From NCBI GenBank assembly GCA_016839995.1, contig JAEOTD010000112.1, positions 1 through 14,189 on the forward strand: a stretch of 14,189 bases of DNA, written 5' to 3'. The translations under genes and the position numbers were made by a program. This document shows, in pieces, positions 7,291-14,189 of the stretch. Numbering within the stretch: the first letter of the stretch is position 1; each line of letters begins with the position of its first letter. The notes below the pieces were generated by a model that was not told where the DNA came from, did no database searches, and worked only from the letters and a program-made list of their open reading frames with translations. The DNA comes from Candidatus Hermodarchaeota archaeon (GTDB taxonomy: Archaea > Asgardarchaeota > Hermodarchaeia > Hermodarchaeales > Hermodarchaeaceae).

Positions 7291-7490
7291 TGAAATGCCT
7301 CCCAAACTCAAGCTTAAGATTCGCTAGGAACTGGGGCATTTAATGCTTTCTTTCTTGATTAATACTCTCTGCCGATTCACTTTAAGCCCATTCCGTAGAA
7401 AGAGAACTGAAAAAAACGCGCAGTCGAATTCTTGGTAGGAGGTTCTAGCCTATCTCAAAGGTAATCCGAAAAAGTTCACCGTATTTCGAA
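7291..7490. other. Divergent intergenic region between MIT-PLD and XPB genes
   Basis: About 200 bases that must hold promoters in both directions. Visible items are the MIT-PLD ribosome-binding site (7303-7298, minus), a small palindrome GCATT-T-AATGC at 7336-7346 whose minus strand reads CATTAAATG and could be a TATA-like element, and an unused GTAGGAGG at 7435-7442 that has no start codon at proper distance. No gene is supported. Confidence 0.4.
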
Positions 7491-9086
7491 GTGACCGAAG
7501 CTGACAAAGAAACCCTTGCTAAGTTAAAACAAATTGCTGAGCCATTAACTCCAGAAGAAGGTGAGGGCTCAACGCGTTTCAAACTTCTATTCGATAAAGC
7601 TGCGAAACTCCATCTTAGTGAACTTATCCAGCTGTTTGCAAAGGTCGACTATCAGTTTTCTCCTGGCCTGCAAAAAGCAGTTCTTAAAAGTCAAGGTGTT
7701 ACTCGTTTTGCTGAATTACGACTGCGAAAAAGTGATTTGATACTCAAACCCACGGGTTTCTTAGAGTTAGAAGCCATCAAACCAATTTTAACCTATAACG
7801 CCAAGGAAAAACTCTTTCACGCCCGCATAATGGACTACTATACAATTCAACATTATTTGGAAAACAAGGGGTATCCCGTTATTACGCATTTTACTCTGCA
7901 TTTTTCCTTACCGGAATCCGTACAGGCTACCCTTCAGTTAGATATGGTGCTCCGTGAATATCAGGAGGACGCCCTCCGCAGGTGGCAAGGTGCCAAAGGA
8001 AAGGGTGTTGTGGTATTACCGACTGGGGGAGGAAAAACCATTCTCGGTCTTGAAGCCATTCGACGACTTGCGGTAACCACCCTCATCATTGTTCCTACCC
8101 TTGATTTGGTAAGTCAGTGGCGTGAAGCCCTCGAAGTCCTCTTACACGTACCCATGGTGGGAATATTGGGTGGCGGTAAGAAAGATATTCAACCAATAAC
8201 TGTAGCCACCTATGATTCTGCTTCACTCTTAGCTTCTAAACTTGTTACATCCTTTGGATTGCTGATCTTTGATGAGGTTCATCATCTTCCTAGCCCAACC
8301 TACCGCTTAGCCGCAGAACTCTCATTAGCACCCCATAGACTTGGATTAACTGCAACTCCTGAACGTTACGACGAACTCCACCATGACCTTGACCGCCTCG
8401 TAGGACCCACGGTATATCGTATCGCTCCAAAGCTTCTTGAAAAAGATGGTTTCCTTGCGCCTTATGAAATTCACCAAATTCAAGTTTCTCTTAAACCCGA
8501 AGAACAAGCGCGTTATGAATCTCACATGAAGATTTTTCGCCAGTACACCCGCAAGCTTGATGAAATTGATCCAGGATGGCAATTTGATACTATTGTAAAG
8601 CGTACTGTCTTTGATCCCGCTGCACGAGAAGCATTATCAAATTTAGAAAAAGCTCGTCGAGTCGCACTCGAAGCTTCGGGAAAAATCCATCAGGTTGAAG
8701 CCCTTTTAAAGCAATACCGGGATATGAAAGTGTTAATTTTCTCCAGGTACACTCGTGTTGTCGAGCGAATATCAGATTTGTTTGGAATTCCTCTCATTAC
8801 TCATAAAACCAAGGTTTCGGAACGGGAAAAAATACTCACCGCCTTCAAGTCGGGAGAATTTACTAAAATTGTGACGGGGCAAGTGCTTGACGAAGGGGTA
8901 GATGTTCCCGATGCTTCAATTGGTATAATAATTTCAGGAACAGGAAGTAAACGGGAATTCATCCAGCGATTGGGGCGTCTTCTTCGACCACAAAAGGATA
9001 AGGCAATTCTTTATGAGTTAGTCACAGAATCGACAATTGAGGATGGACTCTCACGTAGAAGACAATTGGATGAAGATATGGACTAA
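7491..9086 (+). CDS. xpb: XPB/Rad25-type superfamily 2 DNA helicase
   Basis: ATP-dependent 3'-5' DNA translocase of the archaeal XPB family (531 residues), proposed to open damaged DNA with the nuclease Bax1. Order: N-terminal domain (1-150), Q-like LREYQEDALRRW, Walker A LPTGGGKT (Lys182), Walker B DEVHH (261-265), motif III LTATP (286-290), a thumb-like insertion (about 310-395), then the second RecA domain with VLIFSRYTRVVERI, VLDEGVDVPDA and motif VI QRLGRLLRP (492-500). The stretch after LTATP matches the place of the XPB RED motif but reads Glu291-Arg-Tyr-Asp294, so the central Glu is replaced. The GTG start has no nearby Shine-Dalgarno; an in-frame TAG at 7446 and no start codon between force 7491, so translation may be leaderless. 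Bax1 lies downstream on the same strand. Confidence 0.92.
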   Translation: MTEADKETLAKLKQIAEPLTPEEGEGSTRFKLLFDKAAKLHLSELIQLFAKVDYQFSPGLQKAVLKSQGVTRFAELRLRKSDLILKPTGFLELEAIKPILTYNAKEKLFHARIMDYYTIQHYLENKGYPVITHFTLHFSLPESVQATLQLDMVLREYQEDALRRWQGAKGKGVVVLPTGGGKTILGLEAIRRLAVTTLIIVPTLDLVSQWREALEVLLHVPMVGILGGGKKDIQPITVATYDSASLLASKLVTSFGLLIFDEVHHLPSPTYRLAAELSLAPHRLGLTATPERYDELHHDLDRLVGPTVYRIAPKLLEKDGFLAPYEIHQIQVSLKPEEQARYESHMKIFRQYTRKLDEIDPGWQFDTIVKRTVFDPAAREALSNLEKARRVALEASGKIHQVEALLKQYRDMKVLIFSRYTRVVERISDLFGIPLITHKTKVSEREKILTAFKSGEFTKIVTGQVLDEGVDVPDASIGIIISGTGSKREFIQRLGRLLRPQKDKAILYELVTESTIEDGLSRRRQLDEDMD

Positions 9087-9104
9087 CGCGAAAAATGAGT
9101 TTGA

Positions 9105-9461
9105 TTAGTATCCCTTACCTTGTCCACCCATTATGAAAACGAGTCCAACAAGAATCAGAATACCTGCGCCCATGGAAATGAGTGATGAGATCAGTAATGC
9201 TCCTCCACTGGTAAGATAAAACCAGCCAACAAATCCTATAGCAACTGCAATACAAATTCCGCCAATAGCTAACTCCCAGTAATGGGCATCATCACCAACT
9301 GTTCCTGCTAGAAACAGTCCGGCAATGAAAAAGAGACCAGGAATTACAGCTAACTGCCAAGTAACAGGGGCTAAAAAGAAAATCACAAAGACTTCTAGCC
9401 ATGCAGCAGCGCCAATCATAATACCGCCAAAAAGTGAAGGACCAGCCACCATGAACATCAC
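9105..9461 (-). CDS. Small four-helix membrane protein, unknown function
   Basis: A 118-residue, very hydrophobic protein. Four membrane segments can be seen: around 8-33, 35-55 (LAVIPGLFFIAGLFLAG), 63-84 (ELAIGGICIAVAIGFVGWFYL) and 87-111 (LLISSLISMGAGILILVGLVF). A short polar loop with GDDAHYW sits between the second and third, and the end is GGQGKGY. I do not recognise a family. The start is ambiguous among GTG 9461, ATG 9458 and ATG 9452; GGTGATG overlaps them. It lies on the strand opposite to XPB and the PIN gene, converging with XPB (18 bases apart) and diverging from the PIN gene. That orientation argues against co-transcription with the repair genes. Confidence 0.7.
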   Translation of the reverse strand: MMFMVAGPSLFGGIMIGAAAWLEVFVIFFLAPVTWQLAVIPGLFFIAGLFLAGTVGDDAHYWELAIGGICIAVAIGFVGWFYLTSGGALLISSLISMGAGILILVGLVFIMGGQGKGY

Positions 9462-9492
9462 CGTTTTTATTCAGTGAACTAGAAACATGAAA

Positions 9493-9508
9493 CTGAGTAT
9501 TTATCTTT
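9493..9508 (-). promoter_or_regulatory. Candidate promoter of the membrane-protein gene
   Basis: On the minus strand AAAAGATAAATACTCA contains a TATA-like GATAAATA. It would set transcription start near 9475, giving a leader of roughly 15 bases to the start codons at 9461-9452. Confidence 0.3.
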
Positions 9509-9522
9509 TCAGGTAGCAAGTG

Positions 9523-9546
9523 TATAAGTAATTGGATTTCAAGGAG
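9523..9546 (+). promoter_or_regulatory. TATA-like element and Shine-Dalgarno of the PIN gene
   Basis: TATAAGTA lies at 9523-9530 and AAGGAG at 9541-9546, eight bases before the GTG start at 9555. The Shine-Dalgarno call is good. The TATA call is weaker: start of transcription 25 bases downstream would fall after the ribosome-binding site, so the real promoter may be further upstream. Confidence 0.4.
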
Positions 9547-9554
9547 TTCTGGCA

Positions 9555-11492
9555 GTGTCAAAAACTACTTCCTCTCGTGAGTCATCAGCGAAAGGTTCGA
9601 AGAAACAAAAAACTCCTCCTAAAAGAGCGAGACCTTCCGAGGCATGGTCACGTGTTGCGGTTGATGCAAACTTTTTCATTCTTGCATTTGCCAAAAATCC
9701 AGAAACAGTGCATCGCTTTAAAGAAATTGCTGATCGGGTCGCCTTCAAACTCTATACTTCTCATCAGATATTGAAAGAGCTACGGGGTAAACTGCGTAGG
9801 CAGGTCCAAAAGGTTGTCGAGGTTGTTGACGTTACCCAAGAGGAATTAGAAACTTACATTGAAAAAGCAAAAGAAATAGTTGAGCGGGTTCCCCAAGCAC
9901 CGGACTTATCTCTGCTTATAGTTTTGAAAAAACTGAAGGAGAACCGGCTAATTAGCTCAGATTTTCAATTACTTCAATCTCTTCGAAATCTTGAACCTGA
10001 AATCGAAGGACTCATGGGTAGCGCTTTTCTGTTACACCTCCTTGAACGTAGTCATGCAAATGAGAAGGACACAAAGTTCCTAGAAGAAATTCGTGAACGC
10101 GTTCTACATACCGAAATCAAGTATAGTATCACTCGACGTAGCGTCTATGATCCCACAACACGCATCAAACTTATTGAGAGTCAAGCATTTCAAGTCGTCC
10201 GATCTCTAAGGGGACCGCGCATTGCTGAAGAAGACCTCGTCGGAATGACTGATCAAGAAGCCTTGGGATTACTGAACTTTCTTCAAGAATTACGGAGAAA
10301 CTATGCTAATTATGTCAATAAAATTCAAGAGCAAAATTATCGAGAAGTCCTTGACGAAATAGGGGCGGCTCGAGAGGAACTCTATAACCATTTAGTGCTT
10401 CTTTCCTGGGAGCTATCTGCTACAGCTCATCGAAGATTAATTCGGCAAATTGCTCCGGATCTAGTTCTAGTCAACTACCTTACAGCTCTATGCTATCTCT
10501 ATCTTGGTGAAAAGGAAGACCTAGAGTGTTCCAAACAAGCCATTGAAGAAAGTAATCGAATTCTCTTAAGTGTCCGACCCGATGCTTCCAACTATCGCCG
10601 ATTAATGGTCATGACTCACATCCTTCGCATCACCATTAATCTACTTCTGGAGGATTTTGAATCTGCTACTATGTATTTTACAATTTTTGCGCGGAAAACC
10701 CAAGAATGGGGATTCGTCCACGAGCAAGCTAGCGCTCAAGCACTTTATCTAGCCCTACTGGTGATTCGGGGCGAAATTACATCAACCGAATTCCCGTCTA
10801 TCACCGATTCTGAAGAGGTTATCCGGTTTCTAATCGATCTCTCGTCGATTTATTTCGCCATGCGTCGATTTGAAGAGGCTTGGAAATTACTTTACCAGGT
10901 TCTTCTGATCATTCAATACTTTGGATTATTTGAGGTCCTTGACCCAGTTCTTCAGCGAATGGTTCTTGTCTATTACGCTGAGGGACGACAACGAAAAGGC
11001 GAGTTTGAGGAAATCTCTGTTCAGCTTCTTGAATGGCTTCAAGAGCGAAAATTCGATACAGCTTCTTTGGAAGCATTAAGAGTAGAATTAGCAGAAAAAG
11101 CTGAAGCCCCCTCTGAGTATTTCACTGAAAAGAGTCTTGTCGCTGACTCATTGCATGCCGACTTGCAAGACTGGTTAACCGTTATTGACCGTGTGGATAC
11201 AGTGCTTCTTCAAGGCAGTATTCTCATTTGTCGAAGCAGGAAGCTCGCATGGAATATTGCGCTTCTGATCCAAGGAGTACTGCAAGACGAAAAGGCAAAG
11301 GGTGGCGAACAGGTCAAATTAGGTGAAGGTCAATTCCGAGTTACAGATCCACCACCCAGTTTGAAGGATCGCTATCGAATCTTTGCATTAATTCATTCAG
11401 ATCCCACTGGCAGTAGCCGCATCTTTGTTCGTGGAGGTCAAGGGCTCCGGCTCCTTGAACTGGGTACGCTTCTAGATGATAGTATCTACTAA
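9555..11492 (+). CDS. PIN-domain protein with long helical region, between XPB and Bax1
   Basis: A 645-residue protein. Residues 1-30 are a Ser/Lys/Arg-rich, probably disordered basic tail (KGSKKQKTPPKRARP). A PIN ribonuclease-like domain follows (33-165): VAVDANFFI with Asp37, SHQILKELRG with Glu75, Asp117, and ISSDFQLL with Asp136, so the usual acidic set looks complete. Residues about 220-520 are almost wholly helical with TPR-like pairs (YLTALCYLYLGEKEDLECSK; FAMRRFEEAWKLLYQVLLI), likely a solenoid. The last 120 residues contain WNIA-x5-VLQD (566-578), also found in the neighbouring Bax1. GTG 9555 is supported by AAGGAG at 9541-9546. Bax1 follows 23 bases downstream, so co-transcription is likely. 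There is no antitoxin gene, which argues against a VapC toxin. I do not recognise this full architecture; RNA or DNA cleavage with Bax1 and XPB is an inference from context. Confidence 0.8.
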   Translation: MSKTTSSRESSAKGSKKQKTPPKRARPSEAWSRVAVDANFFILAFAKNPETVHRFKEIADRVAFKLYTSHQILKELRGKLRRQVQKVVEVVDVTQEELETYIEKAKEIVERVPQAPDLSLLIVLKKLKENRLISSDFQLLQSLRNLEPEIEGLMGSAFLLHLLERSHANEKDTKFLEEIRERVLHTEIKYSITRRSVYDPTTRIKLIESQAFQVVRSLRGPRIAEEDLVGMTDQEALGLLNFLQELRRNYANYVNKIQEQNYREVLDEIGAAREELYNHLVLLSWELSATAHRRLIRQIAPDLVLVNYLTALCYLYLGEKEDLECSKQAIEESNRILLSVRPDASNYRRLMVMTHILRITINLLLEDFESATMYFTIFARKTQEWGFVHEQASAQALYLALLVIRGEITSTEFPSITDSEEVIRFLIDLSSIYFAMRRFEEAWKLLYQVLLIIQYFGLFEVLDPVLQRMVLVYYAEGRQRKGEFEEISVQLLEWLQERKFDTASLEALRVELAEKAEAPSEYFTEKSLVADSLHADLQDWLTVIDRVDTVLLQGSILICRSRKLAWNIALLIQGVLQDEKAKGGEQVKLGEGQFRVTDPPPSLKDRYRIFALIHSDPTGSSRIFVRGGQGLRLLELGTLLDDSIY

Positions 11493-11515
11493 CAACTTTA
11501 TGAGGGATAGAACCC

Positions 11516-12796
11516 GTGGTGTTGCGACTGCAATATCTCAAATATCAGATTAGGGGAGCATCGCTTCTACCATACTTTCTTAATTTTCCCAAGGATCAAG
11601 CGTTACCCCAACGGTTAATCGACTACATTGAAGAGCATCTGGATAAAATTAGAGCGCAAATAGACTTAGATACTCCATTAACTTGGGCCCCTGATAACCG
11701 GGTTGTTCGGGCCCTCCTTGCCACATTATTTAGTCGCTTCTATTCCTTCTCTCCCCGTCTAATTACTGACATGATAGATAATTCTCAATCCACTGAGCTT
11801 CGACGACAGGGTATTGACTCTTTAGAAGATTTTCGACTATGGGTTTGGCACCATATTCAAGACCATTATGGAGGCTTTTATCCCCGGAAAAAACGAGATG
11901 AAGTATTCAAAGTCGTTGCTGAAACCCTCAAACTCACACCGAATCTTGTCAGCCTCCTCCTCACCGCTCATCGTGACGATCAAATGCTCTTACAGCGTAA
12001 AAACGATACTCCAACTGCTGAAAGCGCGATAGGGGGGTATAATTTTGAATTCTTGGAAACTCTTCTTTACAACAGTGATACGGTGACACTCTTAATCAGC
12101 GGAAAGAGCCTGGGCGCCACCGCACGTGCACTATTGAAGTATACCAAACGATATGGGGTATTGGTTGATCTTGAATCGGCTGATTCGAGTCTTCGTGCAA
12201 CCATTGCAGGTCCACGAGTCTTTTTTGGTCGTGCCTCATCTTTTGGCTGGAATATTGCACAAGTCATCAGTAGTGTGTTACAGGACGCTCCTAGTCTAGG
12301 CATAAAACTGGATACCATCTTCATTGATGTAATCTTACGAGATCGCCACTATACTGTAAAATTGGACTATGAGACCCTTCCACCACTCATTCCACCCCGC
12401 TTAACCAAACCACCAGAAGCCTTCCTTGATTCGAAAGTCGAGAAGCAATTCTACTGGAGCTGGCATAATAACAAGTTTCGAGGCTGGGATATTGTTCGTG
12501 AGCCTGAAGCTTTCATCTTTGGACAAACTCTAATCATTCCTGATTTTGCGCTGGTCAAAGGTGAAAATCGTGTGCTTCTAGAGATTATCGGGTACTGGCG
12601 CGAAGAATATACCCAAAAGAAGCGAGCACAGCTAGAGCTGTTAAAACAGCAGGGGTTACAACAAATGATTCTTCTGGTCGACACCAAGCACCGGAAGGCC
12701 TTTTCGAAATCTCCGTACCCTGTGGTCTTCTATCAATCTCGGGCGAAGCGATATGAAATCCCTTATGGAAAAATTCTGAAGGAACTTCCTTCCTAA
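11516..12796 (+). CDS. bax1: Bax1 nuclease (DUF790 family), XPB partner
   Basis: Bax1 is the archaeal structure-specific endonuclease that binds XPB and is thought to cut near the helicase-opened bubble. This 426-residue protein begins LRLQYLKYQIRG, the typical DUF790 opening, followed by a helical N-terminal domain. GYNFEFLETLLYNSD (about 176-190) and IAGPRVFFGRASSFGWNIA (about 230-248) are family segments; the latter corresponds to the usual GP-x-SLF...YG stretch. The nuclease core shows IIPDFALV (Asp343) and LLEIIGYW (Glu356), the D...ExIGYW pattern of a PD-(D/E)XK-like site, followed by EEYTQKKRAQLELL with candidate Lys residues. Start is GTG 11516 or GTG 11519; GAGGGAT at 11502-11508 serves either. 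It lies 23 bases after the PIN gene. In many archaea bax1 directly neighbours xpb; here the PIN gene and a membrane gene intervene. Confidence 0.88.
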   Translation: MVLRLQYLKYQIRGASLLPYFLNFPKDQALPQRLIDYIEEHLDKIRAQIDLDTPLTWAPDNRVVRALLATLFSRFYSFSPRLITDMIDNSQSTELRRQGIDSLEDFRLWVWHHIQDHYGGFYPRKKRDEVFKVVAETLKLTPNLVSLLLTAHRDDQMLLQRKNDTPTAESAIGGYNFEFLETLLYNSDTVTLLISGKSLGATARALLKYTKRYGVLVDLESADSSLRATIAGPRVFFGRASSFGWNIAQVISSVLQDAPSLGIKLDTIFIDVILRDRHYTVKLDYETLPPLIPPRLTKPPEAFLDSKVEKQFYWSWHNNKFRGWDIVREPEAFIFGQTLIIPDFALVKGENRVLLEIIGYWREEYTQKKRAQLELLKQQGLQQMILLVDTKHRKAFSKSPYPVVFYQSRAKRYEIPYGKILKELPS

Positions 12797-12854
12797 CCAA
12801 TACTGCGGTTTACAGATTCTTCCAGCACAGAGTCTTCTAAGCTTAAACGGACCT

Positions 12855-12862
12855 TTTAAATA
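12855..12862 (+). promoter_or_regulatory. Candidate TATA box far upstream of pheS
   Basis: TTTAAATA in CCTTTTAAATAGAG is the best TATA-like sequence in the region. Transcription from near 12885 would give pheS a leader of about 130 bases. Confidence 0.35.
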
Positions 12863-12869
12863 GAGAATC

Positions 12870-12932
12870 ATGTACTGGTTGCTTCAGCCAGAATATGGAT
12901 GGGCTGATGCCTTGGAATTTCTTCAATCATAA
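12870..12932 (+). CDS. Possible 20-codon leader ORF before pheS
   Basis: ATG at 12870 opens a 20-codon frame ending TAA at 12930-12932. The peptide starts MYWLLQPEYGWADALEF and is rich in aromatic residues but has only one Phe. There is no convincing Shine-Dalgarno, and a transcript starting 25 bases after the TATA at 12855 would begin inside it. It may well be chance. Confidence 0.15.
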   Translation: MYWLLQPEYGWADALEFLQS

Positions 12933-12989
12933 ACCAGCAATGTTCATTCTTTTCCCCTAGTTTTATCCCTTCTTCAGCCCCAGACACTC

Positions 12990-13012
12990 TTAATATTCAT
13001 TACAGGATGGAG
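12990..13012 (+). promoter_or_regulatory. pheS proximal promoter element and ribosome-binding site
   Basis: TTAATATT at 12990-12997 is TATA-like and sits about 25 bases before the ATG, the distance expected for a leaderless transcript. GGATGGAG at 13005-13012 ends 5 bases before ATG 13018 and can serve as Shine-Dalgarno for a longer transcript. The two readings point to different transcription starts. Confidence 0.4.
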
Positions 13013-13017
13013 AATCA

Positions 13018-14189
13018 ATGAAACAAAGAATATCAGAAAAAGCCCGACAAATCCTGAATCACCTCAAGATTACAGCACGTCCTCTCTCTCCGAAAGCAAT
13101 TGCTACTGCTTTGGGGTTAAACGATGACACAGTGCAGAGTCTCTTATTGAGCCTCCGTGATCGAAAGTTCATCAAAGATTTTGAGGTCTCATCCGCCCAG
13201 TATTATCGATTAACAACTGAAGGGCAACGGTTTGCTGAAGAAGGACTACCTGAAGTTCGATTGATTTCTATTCTGGTAAAATCAGGTGGTGAAGCCTCTG
13301 TCAGTTCGCTTAGCAAAGAGAAAAGTTTGGCTTCAGCTGAGCAACAGCTTGCCCTTGGATGGGCTCGCCGAAATGGTTGGATAACCATTTCAAAGCGTGG
13401 CACTGAAACTTGGATGCACCTCACACCCAATGCGGAAGATGCCGTAGCTAACCTTCCATTACAACTAGCTTTGAAGGCTACTACAGAAACAGGACAACTA
13501 TACCAAAACCAAGTTGATTTCGATACCAAGACCTGGAAATCTATCCAACAGGATTTTGAAAAACGGCAACTAGCTGAACTAGTTACTCAGCAATTGGTAA
13601 CTGTTGTGATTACTCCTGAAGGTAGCCAAGCGTTAGATCTATCAGCCTTTCAAAGGGACATGATTCAAGATCTCACTCCAGCTCTGATAAAATCTGGTCA
13701 ATGGAAAGACCAAGCGTTCCTCCCTTACAATCTTCAGGCGCCCACATCACCCCTCTATCCTGGAAAGAAGCACCCCTATATTGAATTCATCGACCGGGTA
13801 CGACGAATTCTAATTGGGTTAGGATTTCAAGAGGCCCAAGGACCACTCGTTGAATTGGAATTTTGGAATAACGATGCGTTGTTCATGCCACAAGATCATG
13901 TAGCCCGTGAAGTTCATGACCTCTACCATATCAAGGCTCCGCGGGGACCTGGTACTGTCTTGAATGAAACCATATTCAAGCAGGTAGCAAAAACCCATGA
14001 AGATGGATGGAAGACAGGGTCCACTGGGTGGAAATACAAGTATAGCTTCGATGTGGCCCGGAGATTGGTCATGCGAAGTCAAACCACAGCAGTTTCAGTT
14101 CGATACCTTGTCGAACATCAACAAGCCCCTTTGCGGATGTTTAGTATTGATCGGAACTTTCGCCCGGAGAAGTTTGATGCAACGCACTC
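13018..14189 (+). CDS. pheS: Phenylalanyl-tRNA synthetase alpha subunit, 3' truncated
   Basis: Alpha (catalytic) chain of the heterotetrameric class II PheRS that charges tRNA-Phe. The frame is open from ATG 13018 to the window edge (390 full codons). Residues 1-240 form the archaeal/eukaryotic-type N-terminal region of winged-helix repeats: RPLSPKAIATALGLNDDTVQ, then YYRLTTEGQRFAEEGLPEVR, then two more HTH-like stretches. The catalytic core begins near 250 with HPYIEFIDRVRRILIGLGF, followed by FWNNDALFMPQDHVAREVHD and RSQTTAVSVRYL (353-364). The Gln in RSQTT stands where bacterial PheRS has a substrate-contacting His; I am not sure how common this is in archaea. Motif 2 begins at the very end (FSIDRNFRPEKFD). 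Motif 3 lies beyond the window. The beta-subunit gene may follow but cannot be seen. Confidence 0.93.
   Translation, partial: MKQRISEKARQILNHLKITARPLSPKAIATALGLNDDTVQSLLLSLRDRKFIKDFEVSSAQYYRLTTEGQRFAEEGLPEVRLISILVKSGGEASVSSLSKEKSLASAEQQLALGWARRNGWITISKRGTETWMHLTPNAEDAVANLPLQLALKATTETGQLYQNQVDFDTKTWKSIQQDFEKRQLAELVTQQLVTVVITPEGSQALDLSAFQRDMIQDLTPALIKSGQWKDQAFLPYNLQAPTSPLYPGKKHPYIEFIDRVRRILIGLGFQEAQGPLVELEFWNNDALFMPQDHVAREVHDLYHIKAPRGPGTVLNETIFKQVAKTHEDGWKTGSTGWKYKYSFDVARRLVMRSQTTAVSVRYLVEHQQAPLRMFSIDRNFRPEKFDATH

Larger units (their letters stand above)
12797..13017 (+). other. Intergenic region upstream of pheS
   Basis: About 220 bases. It holds a strong TATA-like TTTAAATA (12855-12862), a 20-codon open frame (12870-12932), a T/C-rich stretch (12943-12978) that could end transcription from Bax1, a second TATA-like TTAATATT (12990-12997) and the pheS ribosome-binding site. 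No RNA gene was recognised. Confidence 0.4.

Noticed and set aside
9555..11492. VapC-type toxin of a toxin-antitoxin pair
   Set aside because: The protein is about five times the usual VapC length, and no small antitoxin gene lies upstream on the same strand.
11516..12796. CRISPR-linked function because Bax1 proteins contain a Cas2-like domain
   Set aside because: No repeat-spacer array, Cas1 or other cas gene is visible; the sequence matches the Bax1/DUF790 pattern.
13203..13529. 108-residue open frame on - inside pheS
   Set aside because: Antisense to the winged-helix region of pheS, whose frame is open and conserved throughout.

Overview
The window reads as chromosomal DNA from an archaeon, most likely an Asgard archaeon. 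The archaeal markers are a geranylgeranyl-reductase-family flavoprotein, a tungsten aldehyde:ferredoxin oxidoreductase (AOR), an archaeal-type PheRS alpha subunit with N-terminal winged helices, and an XPB helicase with a Bax1 nuclease. The Asgard signal comes from three eukaryote-like proteins: a Rab/Ras-like small GTPase, a longin-like protein, and a protein joining an MIT-like helical hairpin to a phospholipase-D-like fold. I cannot fix the class from sequence alone; a Heimdall-type lineage is only a guess. GTG and TTG starts are common. No tRNA, rRNA, CRISPR array, insertion sequence or integrase was seen. No gene-free stretch exceeds 300 bases; the largest gaps are about 220 bp (before pheS) and 200 bp (before the helicase).

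Layout. 1-1155 (+) is the 3' part of a geranylgeranyl-reductase-like gene, convergent with 1172-3620 (-), a two-gene operon of a four-cluster ferredoxin followed by AOR. A divergent intergenic region with a GAACAG/CTGTTC inverted repeat leads to a Rab-like GTPase (3752-4330), asparaginyl-tRNA synthetase (4382-5692) and a longin-like/winged-helix protein (5795-6469), all on +. The longin gene meets the MIT-PLD gene (6466-7290, -) tail to tail with overlapping stop codons. From 7491 (+) come an XPB-type helicase, a small four-helix membrane protein on the opposite strand (9105-9461), a 645-residue PIN-domain protein (9555-11492) and Bax1 (11516-12796). The window ends inside pheS (13018 to the edge).

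How the genes may work together. The ferredoxin and AOR form a redox unit that oxidises aldehydes onto ferredoxin-type carriers. GTPase, longin-like and MIT-PLD proteins sit within 3.6 kb, and eukaryotic relatives of all three act at membranes (small GTPase switches, longin scaffolds, ESCRT-III binding), so a shared membrane role is a reasonable hypothesis. XPB and Bax1 are a known archaeal helicase-nuclease pair. Here a PIN-nuclease-like protein sits between them and is probably co-transcribed with Bax1. It shares a 13-residue segment (WNIA-x5-VLQD) with Bax1 at identical spacing, suggesting a helicase/PIN/Bax1 nucleic-acid-processing system that I do not recognise as described.
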